Positions 46,614-55,877 of a stretch of 64,000 bases of DNA are shown piece after piece. Origin of the DNA: Candidatus Saccharimonadota bacterium (GTDB lineage Bacteria; Patescibacteriota; Saccharimonadia; Saccharimonadales; Saccharimonadaceae); NCBI GenBank assembly GCA_028286285.1, contig JAQBRV010000001.1:1-64000 (forward strand), in the 5' to 3' direction. The number at the start of each line of letters is the position of its first letter. Position 1 is the first letter of the stretch. The notes under the pieces were generated by a model. It had not been told where the DNA came from and made no database searches. It was given only the letters and a program-made list of their open reading frames with translations. Position numbers and translations under genes: made by a program.

Positions 46614-49016
46614 TTAGAATCGTGGCGGTAGTTCTGAGATATCAACCGTTTGGGCGACAGAGTTTGAGCTCGACTGTCCATAGCCCCACAAGAACGCGTC
46701 AGGACGGAGTCTGAATATTTCAGCCGCTACGCCTCTATCGAGATTTGGCTTTGCACCAAATGTCCGTCGTAACAATAAGTTACCGGTGACGACTGGACCA
46801 TTTACTTCTAACTTATTCGCACAAATATAGTCTGCTAAGTCGGCGGCGTCTGGAACATCGACACATGTATTTATGCTCCCGTGATTCGTGCCGTTAACTG
46901 TCGTAATGAGCCATGCATCGATTCGAGTAACATTCCCTTGAATCCTAATGTTCTTGGCAATAATAATCACTTGTGGTAATTTATCACCAGGTGCGAAAGA
47001 CTTATCGCTATATTGAATATTGTTGTTTATCGTCACATCTCCACTCGAGTATATGACATACGAACCAGTCACACCGTTGCCGCTCACTGAGACAGAACCA
47101 GTCGAATAGATGCCGTCCGCTCCCGATAAGCTGCCCCCCCATGGAGTTGTTGCTTTTGATACATAATATTCAGCGATCTTGGGCGGCTCCGGGATAGAGC
47201 CAAATTCACCATACGGCTCTCCGCTGTCATTGGCGAACGTTAGCTTGCTCCAAAGTGCCTTGTTGTCAGTACCACTACCCTCATTGTAGGCCGCTCCTGA
47301 GGCGGCAAAGTCATTCTGGCCCAGTGAAAAGGCACCGTACTCCACCCAACTGCCAAAGGTTTTTCCGCCTTCATCTGCATATTTGCTGACACTGGTGGTA
47401 ATATCACCCCTTACTGCAAGGTCTTCGCCACGAATTTGTACTCGTGGTCGTTTCGCAACCATCACACAGTCAGCATCACTGTGACTCCATAGCCGCGTTG
47501 ATTCGTCTTTGTATACTGTCTCGTCGACAGGGTATGGATGATTCACCCATCCATATATTGGGTCGCCGTGGGCGTCCGTACCTGTCTGTTCCCAGCGCCA
47601 ATCGTCATACCAGTGAGTGTATGGGTCGAGACCTTTTGGCAACTTAACGGATGATACATAACAAATACGGGTACCGGCAGCCATGTTATCAGGCACTGTT
47701 TCTTCCTGCTCACCACTAACTGGTACTCTTAGTGGATTAGGCGATCCTGGTTGCTTAAGAGCATGACCAGAATGCACCACTGGGCAGGGGGCGGCGGTTG
47801 GACAGACGAAAGGGCCTGTTCCACCAACAAACACAGTTGTATTCTCCGGTGGATATACTATCTTACGAACCTCCCAAAGTATAGTTTCTTCCTTCTGAGG
47901 CTCTAATGGATGTGGATGGGTGCTTTGTGGGATAAATCCATCGGTGACGGTTGCGTCCCAATAATATTTTGTATTTGGTTCAGTATAATCTGGCGAAACG
48001 GTAGAGTTTGGTACAAAATCACCACTCACTACATCTTTCTTAACTGGTATACACACGGGACTTGACGACCTGAACGTATTTTTTACGTCATTGGCTACCA
48101 CTGCATACGGCTTTATACGTATGTACTGACATATCCGCTTGCCCAGGTCGCCAGCCTGTGCAGTATATGACTTTGTCCTCGATAAAATGCTTCCATTCGG
48201 TTTATTTTTTTCGATGGTATCGCTTGCTATGGTAACGCCGATTTCATTTGGTCCGCCGTTGTCTTTTTTAAATTGCTTTATTTCCCAGTAAATCTTTTCG
48301 GTTGTTTTGTCAGGACCGGTTTTATTTACTGTATGATCCCAGGTAATATCTTTGCCAGGCTTTACTGCAGACGGATGTCCCACGGTCTTAGGTGTCGCCT
48401 CCCAATCAATTTGCGGCTTCGGTAGGCTAAGACGACCGACTGGATTGCCGCACGGTTTCTCAATAACATAGACCACGGATGCGCCCTTTTTAAACATAAT
48501 GAGCTGTCGAGCACCTGGATTATAATTTGTTACGAAAACGTCATTAATCGAATGGTCGTAGAATGTTATTCCACCATATCTATTAGGATCCTGCGAGTCG
48601 GTGACCATTGTGATGGATTGATCGTTGATTCTGGCTTCCCACTCTTCGATCATGTCCGGATTCGTCGATTTATCAACAGCGGGATTACCTCGGTCGCCTG
48701 CCCCTACCATTGTATTAATGACGTACGCAGCAGCCGTCCTCTCCTGTGTATTGCCGTGGTTGAGCTTATCCTTCATATAATCGATGAAGCCTGCTTTATT
48801 ACGAGCCCTGTCGGGGATTGTATCGGGGCTCGCCGCACTTGTTCTGCCCGGAAAAACGTCCTCATTCCACTGCAGTGTCGTCTGTGCTGGGTTATTACTA
48901 AAGTATCCTCTACCTGTGTACGTTGCTGCCGAAGCCGACTGTGAGATTATAGCCAGTGACGCTGCCATAAGTACGAAAAACAACAGTCCAGATGCTATAA
49001 TTTTTCTTGATTTCAT
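46614..49016 (-). CDS. Large secreted surface protein linked to the pilus locus
   Basis: 800 aa. N-terminal signal peptide (residues ~8-31, ending SASAA). The middle has no recognised domain but contains repeated Ig-like strands and Cys pairs. The C-terminal ~200 residues have short beta repeats (GSVSVSGNGVTGSYVIYSSGDVTINNN), resembling polymer-forming or right-handed helix folds. It overlaps the TPR gene through TAATG and lies upstream of pilM, so it may be a pilus tip or adhesion protein (inference). Confidence 0.75.
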   Translation of the reverse strand: MKSRKIIASGLLFFVLMAASLAIISQSASAATYTGRGYFSNNPAQTTLQWNEDVFPGRTSAASPDTIPDRARNKAGFIDYMKDKLNHGNTQERTAAAYVINTMVGAGDRGNPAVDKSTNPDMIEEWEARINDQSITMVTDSQDPNRYGGITFYDHSINDVFVTNYNPGARQLIMFKKGASVVYVIEKPCGNPVGRLSLPKPQIDWEATPKTVGHPSAVKPGKDITWDHTVNKTGPDKTTEKIYWEIKQFKKDNGGPNEIGVTIASDTIEKNKPNGSILSRTKSYTAQAGDLGKRICQYIRIKPYAVVANDVKNTFRSSSPVCIPVKKDVVSGDFVPNSTVSPDYTEPNTKYYWDATVTDGFIPQSTHPHPLEPQKEETILWEVRKIVYPPENTTVFVGGTGPFVCPTAAPCPVVHSGHALKQPGSPNPLRVPVSGEQEETVPDNMAAGTRICYVSSVKLPKGLDPYTHWYDDWRWEQTGTDAHGDPIYGWVNHPYPVDETVYKDESTRLWSHSDADCVMVAKRPRVQIRGEDLAVRGDITTSVSKYADEGGKTFGSWVEYGAFSLGQNDFAASGAAYNEGSGTDNKALWSKLTFANDSGEPYGEFGSIPEPPKIAEYYVSKATTPWGGSLSGADGIYSTGSVSVSGNGVTGSYVIYSSGDVTINNNIQYSDKSFAPGDKLPQVIIIAKNIRIQGNVTRIDAWLITTVNGTNHGSINTCVDVPDAADLADYICANKLEVNGPVVTGNLLLRRTFGAKPNLDRGVAAEIFRLRPDAFLWGYGQSSSNSVAQTVDISELPPRF

Positions 49017-49516
49017 TATCGGCTCTCCATTTGTTGTGCTCGTCCAGAATAGTAATTGTAGTCGCTTCTTGCGTCATCTGCAGAAGTTTTTGTTGCCAAT
49101 GATGCAGCTTTCTTATATGCTTCGGCTGCCTTCTTATAATCACCGGCTTGTTCAGCCGCATACCCAAGCTGTCCATAGCTATCAATCTGGGGATCTTCTT
49201 CAACCATTTTTTGGGCATACGTAACCGCCTGCACCTGCTCCCCAGCTCTGTTGGCATAAACATTTGATAACTTCTGATAAGCCTGAGCTCGTTCATCTTT
49301 TGTCTTAGCCACCTCGAGTTGCTTCTTGGCATCTGCTAATTCTTGTTCGGGTGTATACTCTTCTTCGACTATCGGTGGTGACGTGACTACTCCCTGATCA
49401 TTATGGCTATACCACCACCAAGCCCCAGCACTGCAGCTTAAGGCAACTATTACAAGTGCCGCCGTTAAAAAAGTCTTTTTCTTGAGTACTTTTTTTAGCT
49501 GTTTTACCTGCTTCAT
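49016..49516 (-). CDS. Membrane-anchored TPR protein
   Basis: 166 aa from the ATG at 49516. One N-terminal helix (FLTAALVIVALSCSAGAWWW), a Pro/Glu linker, then about three TPR-like repeats (YQKLSNVYANRAGEQVQAV; YGQLGYAAEQAGDYKKAAEAY). Possibly a pilus-assembly or secretion helper. It is translationally coupled to the 800-aa protein. Confidence 0.8.
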   Translation of the reverse strand: MKQVKQLKKVLKKKTFLTAALVIVALSCSAGAWWWYSHNDQGVVTSPPIVEEEYTPEQELADAKKQLEVAKTKDERAQAYQKLSNVYANRAGEQVQAVTYAQKMVEEDPQIDSYGQLGYAAEQAGDYKKAAEAYKKAASLATKTSADDARSDYNYYSGRAQQMESR

Positions 49517-49606
49517 GTTACTGCTTATGGTAGCACATTGGAGTAAGCGTAAAAACACTTTTTTGGAGACATTTTCACCATACCTCTGTTATAATCAGTA
49601 GTTATT

Positions 49607-50689
49607 GTGGCTCTCTCTATTGGCATCGTCGGTCTTCCCAACGTCGGCAAATCGACGCTTTTTAATGCATTGACGAATAATGACATCTTGGCAGCCAACT
49701 ACCCCTTCGCCACGATTGAACCAAATACTGGGATCGTGCCCGTCCCGGATGAACGCCTGGGTGAATTACAAAAAATGTATTCAGCCAAAAAGATCATTCC
49801 GGCAACTGTGACGTTTGTCGACATCGCCGGACTTGTAGCCGGTGCCAGTAAGGGCGAAGGCTTGGGCAATAAATTTTTGGCTAACATCCGCCAGTGCGAG
49901 GCGGTTGTCCATATCGTCCGAGCCTTTGATGACCCCGATGTCGTCCATGTAGCTGACACCGTCGATCCGAAAAGTGATATCGAGATTATCAATACCGAAC
50001 TGATACTCGCCGATATGCAAACCGTCGAGAATCGTTTGCCGAAACTGCAAAAAGAAGCGAAGGCCAAACCAGCCGCACGCGAGCAAGCGAGCTACCTCGA
50101 AAGCTTGCTACGACATCTCGAAACCGGTACGCCACTAAGTGCCCTGCCTTCACTCGACGAAGAAATCATTGCTGATCTTCACCTCCTCACCGCTAAGCCA
50201 GTTATCTATGCCTTCAACGTTGACGAAGCAACCCTGACCGATACCAATAAGCAGCAGGCTCTGGCCGCCCTCGTCGCACCAGCACGGAGCCTGTTCGTGT
50301 GCGCAAAATTAGAGGATGAGTTGAAGAGTCTCGAGACAGCGGACGCGACCGAACTCCTCGAAAGTTACGGTGTGAAAGAAACTGGGCTGCAGCAAATGAT
50401 CCATGCCGCCTACGAGATCTTAGGGCTGCAAAGTTACCTCACGGCGGGACCAGAAGAAGTTCGAGCATGGACAATAGCAAAAGGCGCCACCGCGCCACAA
50501 GCAGCCGGCGTCATTCACACCGATTTTGAACGCGGCTTTATTGCCGCCCAGATTATTGATTACAATGACCTTATCGTTGCCGGTTCCGAAACAGCAGCCA
50601 AGAGCGTTGGCAAAGTCCGGACTGAGGGCAAAGAGTACGTTATGCAGCCTGGCGACATCGTCGAATTTCGCTTCAATGTCTCGAAATAA
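49607..50689 (+). CDS. ychF: Ribosome-binding ATPase YchF (Obg-like)
   Basis: 360 aa with a GTG start. G1 motif GLPNVGKSTLFNAL, G3 DIAGLVAGASKGEGLGN and the C-terminal TGS domain (VRAWTIAKGATAPQAAGVIH). The family prefers ATP. TGT-TATAAT (49590-49595) ends 11 nt before the GTG, so the leader is minimal. Confidence 0.97.
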   Translation: MALSIGIVGLPNVGKSTLFNALTNNDILAANYPFATIEPNTGIVPVPDERLGELQKMYSAKKIIPATVTFVDIAGLVAGASKGEGLGNKFLANIRQCEAVVHIVRAFDDPDVVHVADTVDPKSDIEIINTELILADMQTVENRLPKLQKEAKAKPAAREQASYLESLLRHLETGTPLSALPSLDEEIIADLHLLTAKPVIYAFNVDEATLTDTNKQQALAALVAPARSLFVCAKLEDELKSLETADATELLESYGVKETGLQQMIHAAYEILGLQSYLTAGPEEVRAWTIAKGATAPQAAGVIHTDFERGFIAAQIIDYNDLIVAGSETAAKSVGKVRTEGKEYVMQPGDIVEFRFNVSK

Positions 50690-50705
50690 TTTCCTATGAA
50701 ATGAA

Positions 50706-50750
50706 GACGGCTCGGTCTCAACTACGCTGGTTGCGCAGGAGACCGAGCCG
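50706..50750. terminator. Long inverted repeat between ychF and the secreted protein gene
   Basis: A perfect 12-bp repeat, CGGCTCGGTCTC and GAGACCGAGCCG, with a ~19-nt loop between two convergent genes. Without a clear U-run; likely a bidirectional terminator. It is GC-rich like the adjacent foreign-looking gene. Confidence 0.6.
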
Positions 50751-50781
50751 ATGGTTCTTCGGTTCTAGCGTGCCCGGTGGC

Positions 50782-51861
50782 TCAGACTCGAGGTCCGAAG
50801 TACGAACCTCCGAGTCGGAGCTCGCGGGACTTGTGATTATGGTGCGCCGTCAGACTCTTGGCTCGACTGTCGAGCAGCCGGATGTCCTCCGGGTGCCGAT
50901 GAGTCCTCAAGTAGGGCTTCACCAGCTTATGGGTGTTGGTGATGTAGAACCGGCGAGCACTGGAATGCCTCACCGTCACCTGTCCGTCAGCACCGCGAAT
51001 CGAGATGTCCTCGCATACCGTCATCTCGCAGATGAGGACGTTGTGCGAATCGATGATCGTGATACTTCGACCCACTTGCGGGTCGTATCTGCAGCCGTGC
51101 TCATTGCCAATCCTGATGTTGTTCTTCACGTTGGTGAGCTCGATCCCTCGAACCACCGTGGTGTCGAGGATCCGCACGTTCCTGGCCCCGTCGGTGATGA
51201 CATTCTTGTTGACGTGAACACCAATGAGGTTGCATGTCTTGTCTTTGGGAACGCGCACATTATCGTAGACGCCCCCTCGAACGGTGCCGACGCACCTGAG
51301 ATTTCCCTTGCTGTGGTGCACGGTGTCAGGTACCGGGCACTCCTCGACACAAGGCGGCGGTTCCTCGTCGCAGCCCGGCATGGTGGGATCGGTCTCACAC
51401 GTCGGCGGCTCTTCCTCCACGACGCACTTGTTGGCGTAGATGGCCTGGCCGTTGGCATCCCAGTTCTGGTAGTAGGTGTGACCCTTGTACTCGAACGGCG
51501 GGATGATGTCCTCGCCGTTTTGATGATCAGAACCGAGGTGACCGTGGTATACGCCGGACTTGGAGATACTCTTGATCAGCACGTACGGGTTGCTATTGCT
51601 TCCCGTCGCGTGACAAATGGAGATCTTTTTGTCCTCGTCACAGTCACTACCATCTGTCTTGGAAGGGTGCTTGTCCTCGTCACAGTTGTGACCACCCCCG
51701 TTCCCGGTAGTCGCCGACGCCGTGTTGTTTCTCCCACTGCTGGCGACACTCATCGAAGCCGTGCTGAACATAGTGAAGACCAGCACGATCGAAGCAAAGA
51801 GCGTCAGCATCAGCTTCAGCCCTCTCGTCCCCTTACGCGGACGCATGGAAATACCTAGCAT
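50782..51861 (-). CDS. GC-rich Cys-containing secreted protein, probably acquired
   Basis: 359 aa. Signal peptide at residues ~15-38. The mature part has acidic Cys segments (HNCDEDKHP, GSDCDEDKK), then ICHATGSNSNPYVLIKSIS..DIIPPFEY, a module I associate with secreted actinobacterial proteins. Further Cys-rich linkers follow, then a parallel-beta-like repeat region (NVRILDTTVVRGIELTNVKNN). Codons end in G or C far more than in the neighbours, suggesting horizontal transfer, perhaps from an actinobacterial host. AAGGAAG precedes the ATG. The opposite strand is also open but is not a gene. Confidence 0.82.
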   Translation of the reverse strand: MLGISMRPRKGTRGLKLMLTLFASIVLVFTMFSTASMSVASSGRNNTASATTGNGGGHNCDEDKHPSKTDGSDCDEDKKISICHATGSNSNPYVLIKSISKSGVYHGHLGSDHQNGEDIIPPFEYKGHTYYQNWDANGQAIYANKCVVEEEPPTCETDPTMPGCDEEPPPCVEECPVPDTVHHSKGNLRCVGTVRGGVYDNVRVPKDKTCNLIGVHVNKNVITDGARNVRILDTTVVRGIELTNVKNNIRIGNEHGCRYDPQVGRSITIIDSHNVLICEMTVCEDISIRGADGQVTVRHSSARRFYITNTHKLVKPYLRTHRHPEDIRLLDSRAKSLTAHHNHKSRELRLGGSYFGPRV

Positions 51862-52097
51862 GTTTCACTTCCTTGTTCCCTATTGCTGGGATCGAAAAAT
51901 CGACTGGCTGTGCGGACGCACTGCCAGCGTCACAGTGATGTTGCGCTGTTTGCTAGAACCGAACTGTTAACTGCCCCGGATGGACAGTAAACAAAACAGT
52001 TCACACCACCAGAGCAACACCGACCATATACACGGTCAGCTATACATAATTATACCACCCGTCTTTCGCCACCCCCGTTTAGTGCGATAAGAGCGAG
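51862..52097. other. Upstream region of the GC-rich gene
   Basis: No ORF. It contains the inverted repeat GAACTGTT/AACAGTTC (51960-51967 with 51994-52001). A promoter for the minus-strand gene is not obvious by eye. Confidence 0.4.
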
Positions 52098-52832
52098 TTA
52101 CTTTTTGACGACAGACTGGCTAACATTCAACAAATAGAATCGTTCCCGATTTCCCTTGCTTCCGGCCACTTCACTGTCACGTTTATCGATAATCACGAAG
52201 TATTGTTTCGCCCACAGCTCGAAATCTTTGAGAATCTGGCGCCGCATCGAGTCATTTTTAATAATCCCTTTGTTGATCTGTTCTCTCCCCGCTTCAAATT
52301 GTGGTTTCACCATGGCAACAATCTGGGTATCATGGTTCGCGAAAGATGCGATATGGGGCAAGATCTCCCTGAGGCTAATAAAGCTAACGTCCATGACGAC
52401 GATGTCGACTGGTTCACGCGGAGTAAAGTCACGGATATCTGTCTTTTCATGAAGCTCAATCTGTCTATTGCGCCGTAGGCTGGGATGAAGCTGCTCCGTC
52501 CCAACATCGACTGCGATCGCTTTTTTGGCACCATGTTGCAGTGCATAGTCGGTGAAGCCTCCCGTACTACTCCCGACATCGAGTACCGTCGTGTCGCGAA
52601 AATCAACCTTAAGCAGCTGTGCCACGCTAGCTAGTTTCAAGCCGGCTCGACTGACATATCGCTCACCAGCTTTGAGTGCGATAGCATCCTGGGTCTGCAC
52701 TAAATGACTGGGTCGTTTCGTCACCGCCCCGTTGACACTGACGTGACCAAGTTTGATCCAATTCTCAGCCTGCGAGCGGCTGCTGGTAAGACCACGCTGC
52801 ATCAGCTCTCTATCTAGACGTTGTTTCTGCAT
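52098..52832 (-). CDS. tlyA: TlyA-family rRNA methyltransferase
   Basis: 244 aa from the ATG at 52832. An S4 domain (RLDRELMQRGLTSSRSQAENWI) is followed by an FtsJ-type fold with VLDVGSSTGGFTDYALQHGA and MDVSFISLREILP. TlyA 2'-O-methylates 16S/23S rRNA in mycobacteria and affects capreomycin response. TGG-TATGAT (52847-52842) ends 9 nt before the ATG, so it is near-leaderless. Confidence 0.93.
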   Translation of the reverse strand: MQKQRLDRELMQRGLTSSRSQAENWIKLGHVSVNGAVTKRPSHLVQTQDAIALKAGERYVSRAGLKLASVAQLLKVDFRDTTVLDVGSSTGGFTDYALQHGAKKAIAVDVGTEQLHPSLRRNRQIELHEKTDIRDFTPREPVDIVVMDVSFISLREILPHIASFANHDTQIVAMVKPQFEAGREQINKGIIKNDSMRRQILKDFELWAKQYFVIIDKRDSEVAGSKGNRERFYLLNVSQSVVKK

Positions 52833-52854
52833 AGTGCCTCTATCATACCACTGA

Positions 52855-54636
52855 TTATGGGTACATAATGCGCTCAACCTCGCGTGTGATATTGGCAATG
52901 GCGGTATATGACTGACCTTTCGTCATGACCGTCATGACATAACTGCCGCGTGGGTGCTGCACAATTGCCGAATCGTGGACATAATCCCATAAGAAACCGA
53001 CTTTGTTATGGACGATACCAGCGCTGCCAGTCGGAATACCATCCTGGTAGGGATGGATAAATAGATTATGGAGCAGCCGTTCACGATACGGTTCTTTGAC
53101 TAAGCTACCATTATTAAGACCGGTCATAAAGACGGTCAAGTCGGCCGCCGTGGTACTTACGGCCTCTCCTGCCACAAAAGCCGTTCCCTGGCTGAAACCG
53201 TGCGCATACACAAAAGCATTGATATTGTCCCGTCCCCAGTCAGCAATCCACTTTTCGGCACAAGGATTCGTCGAAGCGATCGTCATACGGTTGAAACAGC
53301 CTGACACGGTAGTATCGAGCATCGGGTCATCCCAGTGAATCTCACCTTTATCCATCTTGTCAAAAAGCATCAAGGCAATAAACAGCTTGAAGGTGCTGGC
53401 GCTCGGCGTACTTTCATCGGCTCGGGCATTGGCCGTCCATCTAGCCCCGTCAAGCTGCTGGATCGAGATGCGAACATTGCGTGTTCTGCTGATATCATTA
53501 ATGTATGCCCGCAAACCTTCTTGTGAGGCAGTGTACTTGTTGTTATAGATGATACCCGGCTGAATATCCACGAACTGGGCGACAATTGTGAAGCTCCCCT
53601 CCCCATTCAACACATACCCAGACAGCTGAGGAATAAGGGCATCCTGATTAACACCTCGTCCAAGCGCACCTGGGGTGCGACCTGTTTCCCCGCCATTCAC
53701 AATCGATATATTCGTCTGTCCGGCGGGCGTACCGACTTTTGCATCAATCTCTGCGAGATAGGCCGTTACTCGGACTGGGTCGATTGTCAGGATCGGTTCC
53801 CCCGCTGCATCGGCCCCAATGACGAGCCACGAAGCAGTGGTCGTTCGTGAGGGTGTAAATACCATGTCGTCGGCAGAGATATGGATTGTTCGCGCGAGGG
53901 CAGCTTCCGCTTTGGTCTTCACGGCCGCAAAATCACCAGCGGTCGTGGGTGCCTGGGTGCGTACCGATGGCACGACAACCGTATTGACGCTACCGAGCTT
54001 CATCGGCGCAACACGTAGTGCTTCGCGTAGCTGCCCCGATGACACCTGGCTTCCTGCCATATCCGACGTTGCAAGCAGCTTGCCATCTTGTATCGCCAAT
54101 CGAGCGTTGACGGGTTCGAAACTTAGTTCTTTACTGCGTGCATCGCTAAATTCCCTCAACACGGCTTCTGAATACGAGATGTCCGCCCTGGTCACTTGAG
54201 TTTGCCAGAAAACTGAAAACGGGAGGTAGCGCAGCCACAGTGGATAGTCACTCAACTGGGAGATCATGGCTTCAATGTCGGGTTCGGTACCAGCGAGTTT
54301 GAGTGGATAGACAACTGATTTATCTTTTCCTATGGTCAGTTTAATCTTAGTGGCGTCAAATCGGTCACTCAGTAGCTTCGCTATCGTTTCGTGATTACTC
54401 CAGCCGACGGGAGTGTTGTTAATCCGTGCCTGCGGTAGCGCTCGATCGAGTGGATACAGTAATTGGGCGGCGATTATCGCTGAGGTAACTAAAAACACCA
54501 TCCAGATAAGCACCCGGTGGTGTTTTTGGTTTGGCATGTATGTGAAATAGTGCCGTGATACGGCAGCCTTCACTCGACGAGGATGCAGAGGATGGATAGG
54601 CTTGTTTGTTTTTGTCGGTTTCTTCACCGCTATCAT
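52855..54636 (-). CDS. Membrane-anchored serine hydrolase of class A beta-lactamase fold
   Basis: 593 aa from the ATG at 54636. Basic start, membrane helix (residues ~43-63), then a large region including a VanW/PG-binding-like part (ARINNTPVGWSNHETIAKLL). The C-terminal ~230 residues have SxxK (SASTFKLF), an SGC motif (VSGCFNRM) in place of SDN, and HNKVG in place of KTG. It may be a peptidoglycan-related hydrolase or a divergent beta-lactamase. TGT-TATACT ends 7 nt before the ATG. Confidence 0.82.
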   Translation of the reverse strand: MIAVKKPTKTNKPIHPLHPRRVKAAVSRHYFTYMPNQKHHRVLIWMVFLVTSAIIAAQLLYPLDRALPQARINNTPVGWSNHETIAKLLSDRFDATKIKLTIGKDKSVVYPLKLAGTEPDIEAMISQLSDYPLWLRYLPFSVFWQTQVTRADISYSEAVLREFSDARSKELSFEPVNARLAIQDGKLLATSDMAGSQVSSGQLREALRVAPMKLGSVNTVVVPSVRTQAPTTAGDFAAVKTKAEAALARTIHISADDMVFTPSRTTTASWLVIGADAAGEPILTIDPVRVTAYLAEIDAKVGTPAGQTNISIVNGGETGRTPGALGRGVNQDALIPQLSGYVLNGEGSFTIVAQFVDIQPGIIYNNKYTASQEGLRAYINDISRTRNVRISIQQLDGARWTANARADESTPSASTFKLFIALMLFDKMDKGEIHWDDPMLDTTVSGCFNRMTIASTNPCAEKWIADWGRDNINAFVYAHGFSQGTAFVAGEAVSTTAADLTVFMTGLNNGSLVKEPYRERLLHNLFIHPYQDGIPTGSAGIVHNKVGFLWDYVHDSAIVQHPRGSYVMTVMTKGQSYTAIANITREVERIMYP

Positions 54637-54667
54637 GCGTCTCAGTATAACACTTTTAGCGTAAGGA

Positions 54668-55228
54668 CTATTTCTTGCGTTCGCGGTAGTCGCCCGTCGC
54701 GGTATCGACGGAAATGACGTCACCTACTTTTATAAAAGCCGGGACTTTGAGTGACAGTCCGGTTTCAAGTGTGGCATCTTTTAAGACAGCCCCTGACGTG
54801 TCGCCTTTCACAACATCTTCGGTATACGTCACTTCCAAATAAAGATTTTTGGGCAATTCGACAGTAATAACTTTGCCGTCAAAGAACTGAAGATTCAAAT
54901 TGTCGCCCTCTTTTAGGTATCGCGCTGCGTCGTCTACTACCTCGGTGTCAAGCTCAAACTGCTCGAAACTCTCAGGATCCATGAAGTAAAACTGTGCGCT
55001 GTCACTATAGAGATATTGAACACTTTTATTGTTCACTTCAGCTGGCTCAATTTTATCTTGGCCTTTGAAAGTCTTGGGAATAACGCTGCCGTCGATCAGG
55101 TTCTTCAGCTTTACATTTACAATACTGCCGCCGCGTCCCATCACCTTTTGGCTATAATCAGTGACGCGAAATGGCTTACCATCGAGCTGAATCACAGTTC
55201 CTTTTTTTAGATCGGTTGGTTGGTACAT
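54668..55228 (-). CDS. efp: Elongation factor P
   Basis: 186 aa, three beta-barrel domains. It relieves stalls at polyproline. The tip of domain I reads KVMGRGGSIV, so the residue that is Lys34 in E. coli is Arg32, as in the rhamnosylated type, but without the usual Pro-Gly. No modification enzyme is seen nearby. Confidence 0.95.
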   Translation of the reverse strand: MYQPTDLKKGTVIQLDGKPFRVTDYSQKVMGRGGSIVNVKLKNLIDGSVIPKTFKGQDKIEPAEVNNKSVQYLYSDSAQFYFMDPESFEQFELDTEVVDDAARYLKEGDNLNLQFFDGKVITVELPKNLYLEVTYTEDVVKGDTSGAVLKDATLETGLSLKVPAFIKVGDVISVDTATGDYRERKK

Positions 55229-55240
55229 AATCTATTTCCT

Positions 55241-55651
55241 CTACATTAATTCTTCAAAAACAGCACGCGTGGCTGGTGTTAGTAGGTGCTTATCACGAAG
55301 AGCATCCTCTTTTGTCATGGTCACGACCTCGCCCTCTCGAGCGACAAGTGTTGTGTCTTTCTCGAGAATAAGCCTGAATACTGACGCCGCTATCTCGACC
55401 TCATCAAGTTCATAGTCTGAGAAGACATTCACTGTGCCGATGAATTCAAAGTCGTCGGGTTGCGGAGTTAGTGAGGTTTCCTCGCCAAGTTCTCTACTGG
55501 CAGCTTCGTGTGGCTCCTCGCCAGGTTCGATCTTGCCACCAAAGGCTCCAATCAAGCCAGCTGCGCCGATAGTTGGGCTATTTTCTCGACGTTGCATGAG
55601 ATAAGTCTCATCTTTTTGAATGAGTCCGAGGCTTATCTCAAGTCGACGCAT
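55241..55651 (-). CDS. Nudix hydrolase
   Basis: 136 aa. Complete Nudix box (GKIEPGEEPHEAASRELGEE) after GAFGG. Likely hydrolyses a nucleotide derivative; substrate unknown. It lies between rpsR and efp. Confidence 0.87.
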   Translation of the reverse strand: MRRLEISLGLIQKDETYLMQRRENSPTIGAAGLIGAFGGKIEPGEEPHEAASRELGEETSLTPQPDDFEFIGTVNVFSDYELDEVEIAASVFRLILEKDTTLVAREGEVVTMTKEDALRDKHLLTPATRAVFEELM

Positions 55652-55660
55652 ACCTAGAGT

Positions 55661-55864
55661 TTATCCTTGGGTGACGAATGGAAGCATACCAAGGTGGCGG
55701 GCACGCTTGATAGCGGTGGCGAGTTGGCGCTGTTGCTTGGCGTTGAGGCCTGTTTTTGAAATCGGCTCAATCTGTCCGTAGATATTGATGTAGTGCTGCA
55801 AGGTCTTTACGTCTTTGTAATCAAAAAACGCTGGTGTATCTTTTTTTGCTCGTTTAATTGCCAT
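55661..55864 (-). CDS. rpsR: 30S ribosomal protein S18
   Basis: 67 aa. It contains [18 protein letters not shown] and [24 protein letters not shown], typical of S18. AGGAG precedes the ATG. Standard rpsF-ssb-rpsR order. Confidence 0.96.
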   Translation of the reverse strand: MAIKRAKKDTPAFFDYKDVKTLQHYINIYGQIEPISKTGLNAKQQRQLATAIKRARHLGMLPFVTQG

Positions 55865-55877
55865 GATTCATATTCTC

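Noticed and set aside
50701-51858. 385-aa plus-strand ORF opposite the GC-rich secreted protein
   Set aside because: It is a shadow: the minus-strand frame has a signal peptide, Cys pattern and a recognisable module, and high GC keeps the opposite frame open.
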